Assembly (NCBI GenBank): GCA_036417435.1
Contig: CM070905.1
Span: 20,747,592 to 20,811,591, forward strand
Reading direction: 5' to 3'
DNA: 64,000 bases
Origin: Inia geoffrensis
Taxonomy: Eukaryota > Chordata > Mammalia > Artiodactyla > Iniidae
In this document: positions 11,640 through 22,774 of the stretch, piece by piece
How the letters are laid out: each line of letters starts with the position of its first letter
Numbering within the stretch: position 1 is the first letter of the stretch
The notes under the pieces: generated by a model
Seen by the model: the letters and a program-made list of their open reading frames with translations, nothing else
Told to the model about the DNA's origin: nothing
Databases searched by the model: none
Made by a program: the position numbers and the translations under genes

Positions 11640-11800
11640 CCCCTCATGCCAGCCTGTCCCAGGACGCGATCTTCCTTGCAGCGCCTGCCGCTGGAATCCC
11701 ATTCCTCCTTTAAAAGCCAGCTCCAATCGTCACTCTTTTGTAAAGAGCCCCCCTCTACATGACCATCCTTTCCGTGGCCACACACAGCCTGTTATCTGCA
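11640..11800 (+). repeat. L2 LINE fragment
   Basis: The order 'gctggaatcccattcctcc', 'agccagctccaatcgtcac' and 'gtaaagagccccc' matches the 3' part of L2 in plus orientation. It is old and diverged. Confidence 0.6.
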
Positions 11801-11859
11801 TGCGCTTCCCTCAGGAGGGGTTTGGTGTGGGGGGCAGGGCACGTTGGCTGAGGACCTGG

Positions 11860-12070
11860 TAGAAAATTCTGTTGCTACCACTTGTTAGCTTTATATGACT
11901 TTAGGTGTATCCTCTCCAGAGTCAGTTTATTTACACATGAAGTGTGACTAAAAATAACCGCTCTTCTCATCGCATCAGAATTGTAGCTCATTTATGAAAT
12001 CAACCAGTGTTTCCTGTGCCCCTATGACGTGTGGTGTGAATTAAATGAGAAATGAAACGTGAAACTGCTT
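11860..12070 (+). repeat. MIR SINE
   Basis: 'ctaccacttgttagcttta', 'tgactttaggtgtatcctct', 'cagtttatttacacatgaa' and 'gaattaaatgagaaatg' follow the MIR order. It is a diverged tRNA-derived ancient SINE. Confidence 0.6.
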
Positions 12071-14890
12071 TCTAAATTCTGTTTGGCACCTTAGTTGCTT
12101 TAGACAAGACACCCTTAGGGGTGGCAACCTGCCAGATTCCCTTTGACTCTTTTGCAAGATTCCCTTTGAGCCCTCTGTAGCAGGATGTTGCACAGCGGAC
12201 TTGAACTAGAGACTCCCAGAGATTGCACACAGTAGGCCAGTGTGAGAGCCCAGGGGTCCCGTTTCCTGGGCCTCAGTCACAGAAATATCTCCCTCGCCCC
12301 CACTTGCTCCCAGATCCTCTGACCTGCTCATCTTAGGTGCCAGATGAAAAAATCGGGGTTGGGGGGGAAGCTATGGAGGAGCATGTTTTCTGCTGGATAA
12401 AGAAAATCCTTGGGAGGGTGGGGGACAAGATTATTCTTAATCATCTGACACCTTTGTTTATGTAGTGTGTGTAATAATAAGCACTCGCCAGCGTGCTTGC
12501 AGTCCACTGGAGGCTGAGGAAATAATTACCTGCTTAGAAATCCGGGAGGAAATTAAGCGGTGGAGATCATTTCGTTGCTGGCTTCTTTCGGTCTCTCTTT
12601 TACTAGAGCAGCACAGCAAGCTGACATGGGCAGAGTCCTGCTGGCTGGAGAGGAACAAAGAAATGTTCCCGCCCTGCTTTTCCCTGGTCTGCCTTGAGGG
12701 ATGGGAGATAAAGCTCACTGCCCAGGGATGTGGCCGAAAGTCCAGTCAATGGACTCCAGTCTACAGATCCAGGATGCAGGAGCTTCTGGTCTTGGCCCCA
12801 GGGCCTTATGAGGCAGGGGTGGTCATTAGAGCCTCTCTTGGAGCCCAAAGAGTAACACCTGGACAGTCTTCTTCTCCTTTCCTGAGATTTCCCTGCCCTC
12901 AGCTCCCTGACCCTTCCCTTCCTCTTCACCATTGCCTCTTTCTCCTTCCTGCTAATTGGGGCAAAAGCAGAAAGTCCCCAAGGAGCAGAAGGGAGCCAGC
13001 AACCCCTAGTGGTGGGCACTGGCATGAGGCTGACCAAAGGCGACAGAAGGAAAGGGTCTGTGAGGAGAAAGGGCTCAACCCTCAGAATCCGTCACTTGGT
13101 TTGCAGTCTTACATCGGAGCGAAAGATAAACGCTGAGGAGTTTTTCTTTGTAATGATAGATAAATTCAGATTTTGAAAATGACGTAGACTTTGGAAAGAA
13201 ATTCCTGAACCAGCCCCAAGCAAAACTGTGAAAACTGTGATGCAAAATGAGATTTCTCTTTAGCTCCTCAAAGATGCCCCCTGCCCACTTCTCCATCATG
13301 AGCCATCCAGGTTTGTGTTGTCCCCTTGTTAACTTTTCAATGGGCACCATTCTCTCCTGTCATGGAAAAATTGGAGCTAACAAAACGTATCTATCTAGCC
13401 TATATGATTGTATAACCTGGACACCTGAACTCGCTACTTTGCTGATGATGCCCTAAGGGATTGGGAGACTCGGCCAATGGGACCAGACTTATCTCCTGGA
13501 CCCCTTCCAGGCCAGGACCTTTCACTTTACCACCCACCCTCCCCACCAAAGATAGCTTCCCCTCCTTCATCACAGTTTTTATATCATAAAAGATGCTTCA
13601 CCCAGAGAAAAGTTCCTCCAACACTGGAATTCAAGGATGGCGGTGACTGTATAGAGAAGATGCCAGGATAGCATGTCTTTTGTGTGTTCCTCAAAGTGCC
13701 CGCCTATTTATTTGTAAGTTTATATAGGTTAAGGCATGGAGCATGTTTTAGGGGCTAGCCTGGGAAATAGGAGAATGTTTCCATTTCTCACCTGAGGGAG
13801 CCCTTTGTGGTTGTTTGGGGGCAACATGAAGGAAAGTGGAAAATGTGACTTGTGTTCTTCCTTTCACCACTGACTTTCTGATCTATTGGTATATTCTGTA
13901 ACCCACGAAGTGTGCCATACCTGACCCTCAGAAAGAAGGCGAGCCGGTCAGCCTGACACAGTGGCTGAAATTCTGACTCTGGGAGATGTCTTGTGTCATG
14001 ATTTCACAGTCCACCTCTAGAATGGCAGTAACCAAAAGCAAACCCTTAGCAACGACACAAGCACCCGTCCTGAATTTCCAAGGCAACCAGACAAGGCCAA
14101 TTGGCCATGCCCGTGTGACTTCATGCCACAGATCTCACACTCACTCTTCACTTCCCACCCACACCAGTTTTTCCTCCCAACTTGCCCCTTGGTCCTGCCA
14201 TTCCCTTGGTCATCAGGCGTGACAGTCCGGAACTGTCACTGATCTACAGGCTCCATCACGTCCTACCGTCATCCATCACCTTGATTCCCAAGGCCTGGAG
14301 GCTAGACCAAAGTGAACATCACTCTGTTTCTGTCTCTCCACATCCACACCATCCAGTATAAGAGATTTTGGTCCAGGAACACACAACTTCCTGTAACAAA
14401 AAGGTTTATGAAGGCGGATTATTTCCCTATGTTCCCAGACTCCCACCATTCCATATATTTTATCCTTTAATGTATCTTCAAAATACATCAAATGCATTAC
14501 ATAAATAGGACTTTGTGTAACCTTTATTAGCTTAATGTTGACTCTGGACTTGAAGAAAAATGATGGGGCCACGAGGGCATGTTCCTGGGGTGGAGTGTGG
14601 TAGGCAGAGGGAGAGATTGCAAACCAAGGACCATCCCCACTCACATCTAGGTGACAGCCACAAAGAGGTCTAGCACCTGCCTCAAGACCATCAAAAAGAA
14701 TGGAAAAAAAAAAAAAAATGTGTGTCACTCATCTTACTACAAATCTCAGTGTCGAGACTCACGGGAGACCAAGCCTGCCCTCTCTCCCTCACCATGATGT
14801 GACTGTGACACATGAGTTCAGAGAGATGTGTCTTGGGTGTATGAGCTGTGACTGGCTGTGACAATAACGGGAAACTTGAGTTTAGCCCCA
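12070..14890. other. Unique intronic sequence; possible regulatory element near 12450-12610
   Basis: No gene or clear named repeat is seen across 2.8 kb. The patch at 12450-12610 has TAATTA and AATTAAGC motifs around 'gaggaaataattacctgctt', which suggests an enhancer but is unproven. A 223-codon open frame on + at 12465-13136 is not similar to any protein I know and has no splice or start context. There is an A-rich run at 14702-14719. Confidence 0.4.
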
Positions 14891-14894
14891 TTTA

Positions 14895-15125
14895 TGTTCC
14901 AGCCCGTGTGCTAAATGCTTTTCATCTACTAACTCATGAATTCTTCACATCAGCTGAATGTAATAGGTACTGTTATTGTTCACATTCTATGAAAGAGGAC
15001 ACTAGGAGTTGGAGAAGCTGACTCATTTCCCAAAGGTTGCAGAGCTGGTTCGTGGCGGGGCTGGGTTTGGAGCTCATGGTCACGGCCTCTAGAAGCCATG
15101 CACTTAATCACTCACTACACTATAT
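14895..15125 (-). repeat. MIR SINE, minus orientation
   Basis: 'gtgtgctaaatgcttttcat', 'aggtactgttattgttcaca', 'gaaagaggacactaggag' and 'gttgcagagctggttcg' are the reverse complement of the MIR order. Confidence 0.75.
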
Positions 15126-15314
15126 AATTTCTTGGGCAAGCCTGGAAAATAACATCATGACAGACTAAATGCTGGCCCAGTGGAGAGGGGAACATATTAC
15201 TATTGCTGTGCTAATGCAATATTAGCATATCATATCAATTACTGATTTTTTTTTTAATGTGGACCATTTTTAAAGTCTTCGTTGAATTTGTTGCAATATT
15301 GCTTCTGTTTTATG

Positions 15315-15435
15315 TTTGGTTTGGTTTTTTTGGCCACGAGGCATGTGGGATCTTAGCTCCCCGACCAGGGATCGAACCCACTCTCCCTGCATTGGAAGGC
15401 AAAGTCTTAACCGCTGGACCGCCAGGGAAGTCCCT
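15315..15435 (-). mobile_element. Older cetartiodactyl tRNA-derived SINE, minus orientation
   Basis: It has the T-rich start 'ggttttttt', then 'ggccacgaggcatgtggga', 'ccagggatcgaaccc' and 'ccgctggaccgccagggaag'. It is of the CHR-1-like type. No convincing direct repeats are seen. Confidence 0.9.
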
Positions 15436-15439
15436 CAAT

Positions 15440-16430
15440 GTATTAATTCTTAATATTCCAGCCACCAACTCTTCCACTCTTGGTTACTTCCTCCTCGGTG
15501 TCAGCTTCCACGTCTGAGCGTGGGGACAGACAACTCCCACAGGGGCAGGAATGGTGGCTGTGGGTTTTGCTTGGTGCCGCAGAGCTGCAAGATCAATAGT
15601 TTAATTGCTGTGAAACACATGGGCTGTAGTCATGTCGTATAAATAATTGTAATAACTGTGGTCAGTGACAAAGAGGATGGCTTTCCAATATCTTATTTTA
15701 AAATTCATTTCTCTACAATTAACTCCACATGCTTCTGGCAGAACGAGTATCCCATAAAGGCACTGATTTCTTTTTTTTTTTTTTCCCTTCAAGGCCCTTT
15801 AGTTCTGATACCTCCTGCCTTTTCCAGACTGTCCCTCACTGGGATCAAAGGTCACCCATCTGATTCGAGGAGAGTGTCTTTACCCCTCCGCTGAGGGAGG
15901 GGGCGGCTTAAAGCACGGTCTCTGTGGTTTACGCGGGATGAAGGGTGGTCAAAAGACCCTTTGTGATATCACAGCCGAGCTCCCTCCTGGCCCCCCGGGC
16001 CCCTCAGCTCTCCCATCTGTGCATTCCAGCCCTGTCTGCTGATGTCATACCCACACAGGGACGCTCTTCTCGCAGCCAGAATTCTCAGTCCGGAGAAGGC
16101 TGTTGCCCACAGTGTCTTTGGGAGAGGATTTTCTGACTGCAAACCATTCACATGCCTCACCCAGGCCTCATGAATTCCTGGGTTCTCATTTGAAAGAGTT
16201 CCAAGTGTTTCTTTCTCAGAGTAGCTGCTGTTAAAGAAAAAAAAAAAAAATGTAGAATGCAGGCAGTGGCTGCTGGGGGAGACTTGTGGGGATAGAGAGA
16301 GGAGGAATTAAGTAGTACTTGGTTATCTGTGAGGCAGGACTGAGTGGACTGAAGTCCACTCTTCAAAGAAGATCCAGAAAGTTGTTACTAGATAACAATG
16401 AACGTTGTCACTATGGCACCCAACAACACC
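15440..16430. other. Unique intronic sequence
   Basis: No gene or named repeat is seen. It holds a T-run at 15770-15784 and an A-run at 16236-16250. Confidence 0.5.
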
Positions 16431-16434
16431 TACT

Positions 16435-16530
16435 TTTATGTCAGTTGTCACTGAGTACAGATTTGAAGCCAGAAAGTTTAAACTCCAGTCTGGGGCTCCA
16501 CTCGCTGGCTTTGTGACCTTAGGTAAGATG
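16435..16530 (+). repeat. Short MIR fragment
   Basis: 'gatttgaagccagaaagtt', 'ctggctttgtgaccttagg' match the 5' half of MIR in plus orientation. It is short and diverged. Confidence 0.5.
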
Positions 16531-17635
16531 AATAAGACACAGCACTGCCCTCAGGGAGCACCTGGGCAGGTGGAAAGATGGGTGCACGTAATGACCCCAG
16601 GTTGTGAGGTGCCCCAAAGGGCCATGGTCCAGGCAAGCCAGAAGGAATTCAAGGCGGGGCATTGAATCTATCCTGGGAGATGGTGGGGAGAATTCTTGGA
16701 GAGAGTGATGCTGACCTGAGTCTTGAGTTAGCACACTTACTCCTGACCCTTATTTTGACCACAAAAAATTTCCTAGGTGGCTCAGGAGTTGGGGCTTCTT
16801 TGAAATCCTGGTACAGATCCCAAGTGAGCAAAATTTGAATCTCTGCCTATTTCAGGGCTTTTCAAGTCCACTGATATTTGAAAGGAACCCTCAGTCATTC
16901 AACCAGGGGCCAGATGGTGCCACTGACCCACGTGCTTCCCAAGGGGAGGTAGCACGTGGTACATCGGGTGAGCGGTTGATGGGGACGCCAGTCCTTCTTG
17001 AGGAGTTGTGTTCTCCACCTTCGAGGAAGCTGTCACCTTCGTCCTCTGCACTAAGAAAACAGGCTGTTCTTAAGCTCATAAAACACACACAGCTGTCCTT
17101 GGATGGTGCCCTGGGGAAGGGCTGATGCCCCAGAAGCCTGAAGAGGCTGCAGGGAAAGAACCCAGAGCAGAGCTCATCAGAAAGAGCAGATGTCGAGGTG
17201 ATACGCACTTGTCTGAGGCTCCCTGGGCTATTTATTTGTCAAGGAAATTGCTGAACAGTACCTAGGGGCTGAGCCACAGTCTCGTGGGGCTTCCTGCAGA
17301 CAGCTCAGAACAGGGTCTGTCGAGGGGGAACCGTATAGAGCTGGCTGCATTTGGTCTTAGAAAGAGGACTGGTGGTCCTTTGGAGACAGGACATCAAAAA
17401 GATATAAGCTTGGGAGTCTCTGTGGACCCTGGGACCGTTTTGATCTTTTCCCATTGTTATTGGAATTCACGCATTCATTTGTTAATTTACTAAACATCTA
17501 TTAGGCAACTCTGGCGTTCACAGAGCTGTTGGAGACTGGGGGCCGTGCTCGGCTACAGTATCACCATCATCACATTATTTCATCTCCATCTTCATACTAA
17601 CTCACTAAATACAACTGAGTACCAAAGAGCCACAA
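16530..17635. other. Unique intronic sequence
   Basis: No gene or named repeat is recognised. Confidence 0.45.
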
Positions 17636-17639
17636 CTAA

Positions 17640-17885
17640 CAATCATATGCATTACTTACTTCCAACATACCAGGCACTTTAGTAAGAGCACCTCATAATC
17701 CACCTGATGAAACCCTGACAGCAACCTTGAGCTCGGAATTCTGAGCCCCATATTTCAGCTGAGGATATTAAGCAGGTCTTGAAAATTCTGCCTGAAGTTG
17801 CAAATGCTAATAATGGGCAGAATCGGGACGCCAGCTTGGCTGGCTGCACGGCCCGATGCTTAAACGCTATGCCGCAGACCTGCCC
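17640..17885 (-). repeat. MIR SINE, minus orientation
   Basis: 'caggcactttagtaagag', 'gaaaccctgacagcaacct', 'tttcagctgaggatattaa' and 'gcagaatcgggacgccagc' follow the reverse MIR order. Confidence 0.65.
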
Positions 17886-17889
17886 TCAA

Positions 17890-19725
17890 GCTGCCGACAC
17901 TCTCACGGCTGAGAGGAACCCACTCAAAGCATGAGAACAAAGAAGGATAGACTTCCACATGAGCCAAAGCACAAGACAGCCTTAAGTGGCTACACACGTG
18001 TGTATAGGAGGCGATCAGAGTGGGGCAGGTACTGTGGAGAAAAGCCTTTGGAGGAGTGTCTTGGACCGGATTCAGAGGGATGGATGCACGTGGGTTGGTT
18101 GAAAGGAAGCAGAGAGGAAACAGGGAAATGGTGTGAACAGGATTGTGAGAAAGGACCAGTTGGATTCTTCGAGGAAACAGGAGAGCACCAGGCCTGGCAA
18201 GAAATGCAAGGCTGTGTGGAGGAATGAGGGGGATGCTACACCTACTAGCGCTTTGGGTGGTCAGTGACCTAGTAGTTGCTAGGTGATGAGGAAGAAGAGG
18301 AAGAGGTGTTCCTGCAGTGCGGGGGCTGAGAGGAGGCCTGGGGGGCAGTTTGGCTCCGCTCTAGGGCGAAAGTGACAATATGCAAAGGACAGTCGGGAGA
18401 TGGAAGCAACTGGGGTTAGGAGAGAAGGTAGCTAGGAGACCACGGTCTTGGTCTGCAGATGAGAGGTGGGCTGGGACTTAGCAACTGGAGGAATGGGGCA
18501 TGTGGTGACCAGTAAAGTTTGGGATGTGAAGGAGTGGGGGAGGTGCAGCTGCTTCTGAGCCCAGGAGAAAACCTAGACGAAGCCCACTTTCCTCATTCAG
18601 TCAGCACGTAATTACTGAGTCTTTGCTCTGGGCCACGCTCTGTGCTAGAAGCCCCCATCCTCTGAGCTAGGACCTGACCAGTTAGGACTCCTGAAGCTCC
18701 TGTAACAGCTCACGTGAGAGTCCATCCGTCTCCAGGCTTCACTCCTCTTCCAGTTTCTTTGGGCGCCCCAGCTGGACAGGGGTTTTCTCCTGGTTCCAGT
18801 ACAGCTGCACTGAGCAGCTGCTGGATGCCACTCCGGAGGAGGCTCGATTTCCAGCAGGAGAAAAATGCTGACTGAACATCAGCCCCTTGCGGTCATGATA
18901 CACCTCTGTTCATTAACCCATCGGTGACGGCAACCGTTGTGAGGACACAGAAGAGAGGACGTAGCCTCCCCCCCGCCACCCCGCATTTGGCAGGAGGACA
19001 CACCGAGCCCAGGGAATATGGCGGGTGGCAGGGTGAAGAGCGACCCGTCGAAGTCGTGGAAGAGGCAGTAGGGGCGTGTGCACAAGGAATCCGGGGTCTG
19101 AGACTCTGTCCCCATGCCACGTAGGGCCACTGCCTCATCTTTAGGAAATGGGCCCTGCTTCTCCTCAGCATCCCGCCAGCCCTGACTCCACTTCCTGCCC
19201 TTGATGGGGCCTCAGAGATGCCTTTCCTCGCCGTGAGCCAGGCTGTGGTACCCCACTTCCCCTCCCGTGGCATGCCCAAACCATACGCAGGAAGCTGCTT
19301 TCATCTTTCTCTGTAAAGTTGCTGGCTTTCTGAATCATGCCCAAGTTGAGCCAGGGTTAGGGTTTCCGGACAGTCCCTCCAGCTTCAGGCATCTGTGTGA
19401 CGGCCTCTGGACCACGTTGGAGGAACGTCCATCCTAGCGCTCCGTCATGGGCACAAACCCTTTTCGGCCTGGTTTCCTCTGTCCAGCGATGCCCATTTTC
19501 TAGTCTGCTCAGATGGTCCCGAGCTGAGCGCTGGGGCCCCTTCTCTCTTTCCAGCCCTTAGATGACCTTGTCAGAATCTGGGAGGCCTCTGTGGGCCATG
19601 TCCTCCAGCCTCTCTTTCTATATAGCACGTAAGGTTGCTGCTTCCCTTGGGGAGGAGTGGAGATCATGGGGATTGATTGACTAGAATTGGCTTCATAGCA
19701 ATCGAGGAAGGCGCTTACTGAAACT
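17890..19725. other. Unique intronic sequence
   Basis: No gene is seen. A short L2-like patch lies near 18595-18660 ('cattcagtcagcacgtaatt', 'gctctgtgctagaag'). The rest is unassigned. Confidence 0.45.
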
Positions 19726-19727
19726 CG

Positions 19728-19965
19728 CTGAACATTTAGTGAAACATGACTATTACCCCCTCACTCTGCTAAGTATTTTTTATGCTTGGGACATGATCAG
19801 ACTTCCACAGCAACAACCAAGTATTATTATTAGTTCTGTTTTTCTTCTGAGGAAAGCAAACTCAGAAAAGCTTGGTAGGTTGCCTAAGGCCACACAGTTC
19901 CCAAGTGCCGAGCTGGGATTCACACCGTCTGCCCGTGGGCTTACCCTCTCACTCGCTGCCTGCAC
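19728..19965 (-). repeat. MIR SINE, minus orientation
   Basis: 'ctctgctaagtatttttta', 'ccacagcaacaaccaagta', 'gaggaaagcaaactcag' and 'gccacacagttcccaagtg' give the reverse MIR order. Confidence 0.75.
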
Positions 19966-20995
19966 ATGGCATCTCAAGGGCTAGGGGACTCTGGTCTTCT
20001 GGAACACAGAATGAGCAGATGTGTGTAAAGCACATGGCAATGAGTGGAAGGCATAGATCAACTGTCTCTTCAAGGGTACTTGTTTTTCTAGCAGTGGGAG
20101 CATTCTGCCCGAGCTCCTTTGTGGCTAGATGCACATAGGTAAAAGCCATCCAAGATTTGGGGGTGCCAGCAACTCTAGGGTCACTATCTGGCTGACCCAC
20201 CAAGTTTCCAAACCAGTAACCTGTTGTGTGCAGTTCTCTCCAATGAGACTCATTGGAAAGGTGCCACGAGAGAAGCCGATTTTAAAGATTTTGTATTTGA
20301 AATATGCTGGTTTGAACCTTTTTCTGGTATTGCCTTCATATCAACCATACTGTCTTTCCTTTTAATTTCATCAGCATCTTTTTCTCCTGGAGTTGTATCC
20401 TGTTCTTTGTGTCACCACCCAAGCAGGTGGGGGAGGGATGGAGGCCGTTGTCCCTGACTTCTCTGATTTGGACCATACACGGCAAGAAGTCCTAATGGCT
20501 ACCTAGACAGCATCATTCGGTTTTGTGCGTGTAACGAGAGACCCAAATGGACCTGTTGTCCTGACAATGTTTGGTAACATGGTGCGGATTTCATGTGCAT
20601 GCAGGGCCTGTCTAATTAATTACTGTTTACACTCCTGCAGTTCGCTTTGCAAGCTCTTTCTCCTGGCTGGAATCAGGAAATCAAAACAAAGCGCCCTCAC
20701 TGTGCTATTCTGGGGCCGCTTAAGCAGGGTGAACACAGAAGCAGGGGCTCTGCCCACATTCTAAACCCTGGGAGTCGAGGCAGGGAGACCAGGCGGTGGC
20801 GTGTGGCAGGGTCCACTTTGCTGGTGGAATGGGCACCGTGGGCCCCTCAGGTCTGGGTTAGACAGCTTCAGCTCCTCTCCTGCTGCTGAACCTTCCAGTG
20901 AGAACATCCCCAACTGTTTGGTTCCTTTGTCATAAGTTAAGGAAGAAATCTGCATCCTGGGGACGGATGAAGACGTTGATGGAGCGTTTCCATGC
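19965..20995. other. Unique intronic sequence with motif-dense patch 20560-20720
   Basis: No gene or repeat is seen. The patch at 20560-20720 combines 'tgcatgcag', 'ctaattaattactgtttac' and 'aacaaagcg', that is, homeodomain-, forkhead- and SOX/TCF-like motifs close together. This makes it an enhancer candidate, but conservation cannot be tested here. Confidence 0.35.
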
Positions 20996-20999
20996 ACTC

Positions 21000-21093
21000 A
21001 TTTATTCAACAAGTATTTATTGAGAACCTACTATGAGGTGCGGTTCAGGGGTTTGGGGGACATCAGTGAACACAAGAGATAAAGATTTCTGCT
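21000..21093 (-). repeat. L2-like ancient repeat, part 1 (interrupted by L1 copy A)
   Basis: 'tttattcaacaagtattta' and 'gaacctactatgaggtg' are the reverse complement of an L2-type 3' end. The sequence resumes at 26927 after L1 copy A. Confidence 0.6.
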
Positions 21094-21847
21094 CAGGGAG
21101 ACCTTCAAGGTGGTGGAGGAGTAAGACGTGGAGATCACCTTCCTCCCCACAGATACATCAGAAATACATCTACACGTGGAACAACTCCTACAGAACACCT
21201 ACTGAACTCTGGCAGAAGACCTCAGACTTCCCAAAATGCAAGAAACTCCCCACGTGCCTGGGTAGGGCAAAACATAAAAGAAAAAACAGACAAAAGAACA
21301 GGGATAGGACTTGCACTTCTGGGAGGGAGCTGTGAAGGAAGAAAGGTTTCCACACATTAGGAAGCCCCTTTGCTGGCGGAGACAGGGTGGTAGGCAGGGG
21401 GGGAAGCCTACCAGACACCTCCCAGCTCCACGTAATATCAAATGGCAAAAGCTCTCCCAAAGATCTACGTCTCAACGCTAAGACCCAGCTCTACTCAATG
21501 ACCAGCAAGCTACAGTGCTGGACACCATATGCCAAACAACTAAAAGGCAGGAACACAACCCTACCCATTAGCAGACAGGCTGCCTAAAATCATAATAAGG
21601 TCACAGACAGCCCAAAACACACGACCAGATGCGGTCCTGCCCACCAGAAAGACAAGGTCCAGCCTCATCCACCAGAACACAGGCACCAGTCCCTTCCACC
21701 AGGAAGCCTACACAACCCACTGAACCAACCTTACCCACTGGGGGCAGACACCAAAAACGACGGGAACTATGAACCTGCAGCCTGCAAAATGGAGACCCCA
21801 AACACAGTAAGTTAAGCAAAATGAGAAGATAGAGAAACACACAGCAG

Positions 21848-22716
21848 ATGAATGAGAAAGGTAAAAACCAACCAGACCAAACAAATGAAGAGGAAACAGG
21901 CAGTCTACCTGAAAAAGAATTCAGAGTAATGTGATAGGAAAGATGATCCAAAATCATGGAAATAGAATGCAGAAAATACACGAAATGTTTCACAAGGGCC
22001 TAGAAGAAGTAAAGAGAAAACAAACAATGATAAACAACACAATAAATGAAATTTAAAATTCTCTAGAAGGAGTCAATATCAGAATAACTGAGGCAGAAGA
22101 ATGGATAAATGACCTGGAAGATAAAGTAGTAGAAATAACTACCACAGAGCAGAATAAAGAAAAAAGAATGAAGAGAAGTGAGGACAATCTCAGAGACCTC
22201 TGGGACAACATTAAATGCACCAACATTCAAATTATAGGGGTCCCAAAAGAAGAAGAGAGATAAAAGGGGACTGAGAATATATTTGAAGAGATTATAGTTG
22301 AAAACTTCCCTAATATGGGGAAGGAGATAGTCAATCAAGTCCAGGAAGCACGGAGAGTCCCATACAGGATAAATCCAAGGAGAAACACGCAAAGACACAT
22401 ATTAATCCAACTATCAAAAATTAAAGGCAAAGAAAAAAATTTTAAAGCAGCCAGGGAAAAGCAACAAATAACATACAATGGAATCCCCATAAGGTTAACA
22501 GCTGATCTTTCAGCAGAAACTCTGCAAACCAGAAGGGAGTGGCAAGACATGTTTAAAGTGATGAAAGGGAAAAACCTACAACCAGGATTACTCTACCCAG
22601 CAAGGATCTCATTCAGATTCAATGGAGAAAATAAAACCTTTACAGATAAGCAAAAGCTAAGAGAATTCAGCACCACCAAACGAGCTCTACAACAAGGGCT
22701 AAAGGAACTTCTCTAG
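21848..22716 (+). pseudogene. L1 copy A ORF1 (nucleic-acid-binding chaperone), broken
   Basis: ORF1p coats L1 RNA as a trimer. The frame starts MNEKGKN at 21848 and is lost after about 30 codons by a small insertion giving tga tag near 21932-21940. A second stop, taa at 22054-22056, lies in the coiled-coil region and is shared with copy B. A third stop interrupts the RRM-like part (taa near 22261, after EEE). The C-terminal domain is open from 22315 to the stop at 22716, with [14 protein letters not shown] and ending LKELL. Confidence 0.85.
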
Positions 22717-22774
22717 GCGGGAAACACAAGAGAAGGAAAAGAAGTACAATAAGAAACCCCAAACAATTAAGAAA

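Noticed and set aside
12465..13136. 223-codon open frame on the + strand
   Set aside because: No similarity to any protein family I know, no conserved motif, no flanking splice or start context. Long chance frames are expected in 64 kb with locally GC-rich sequence.
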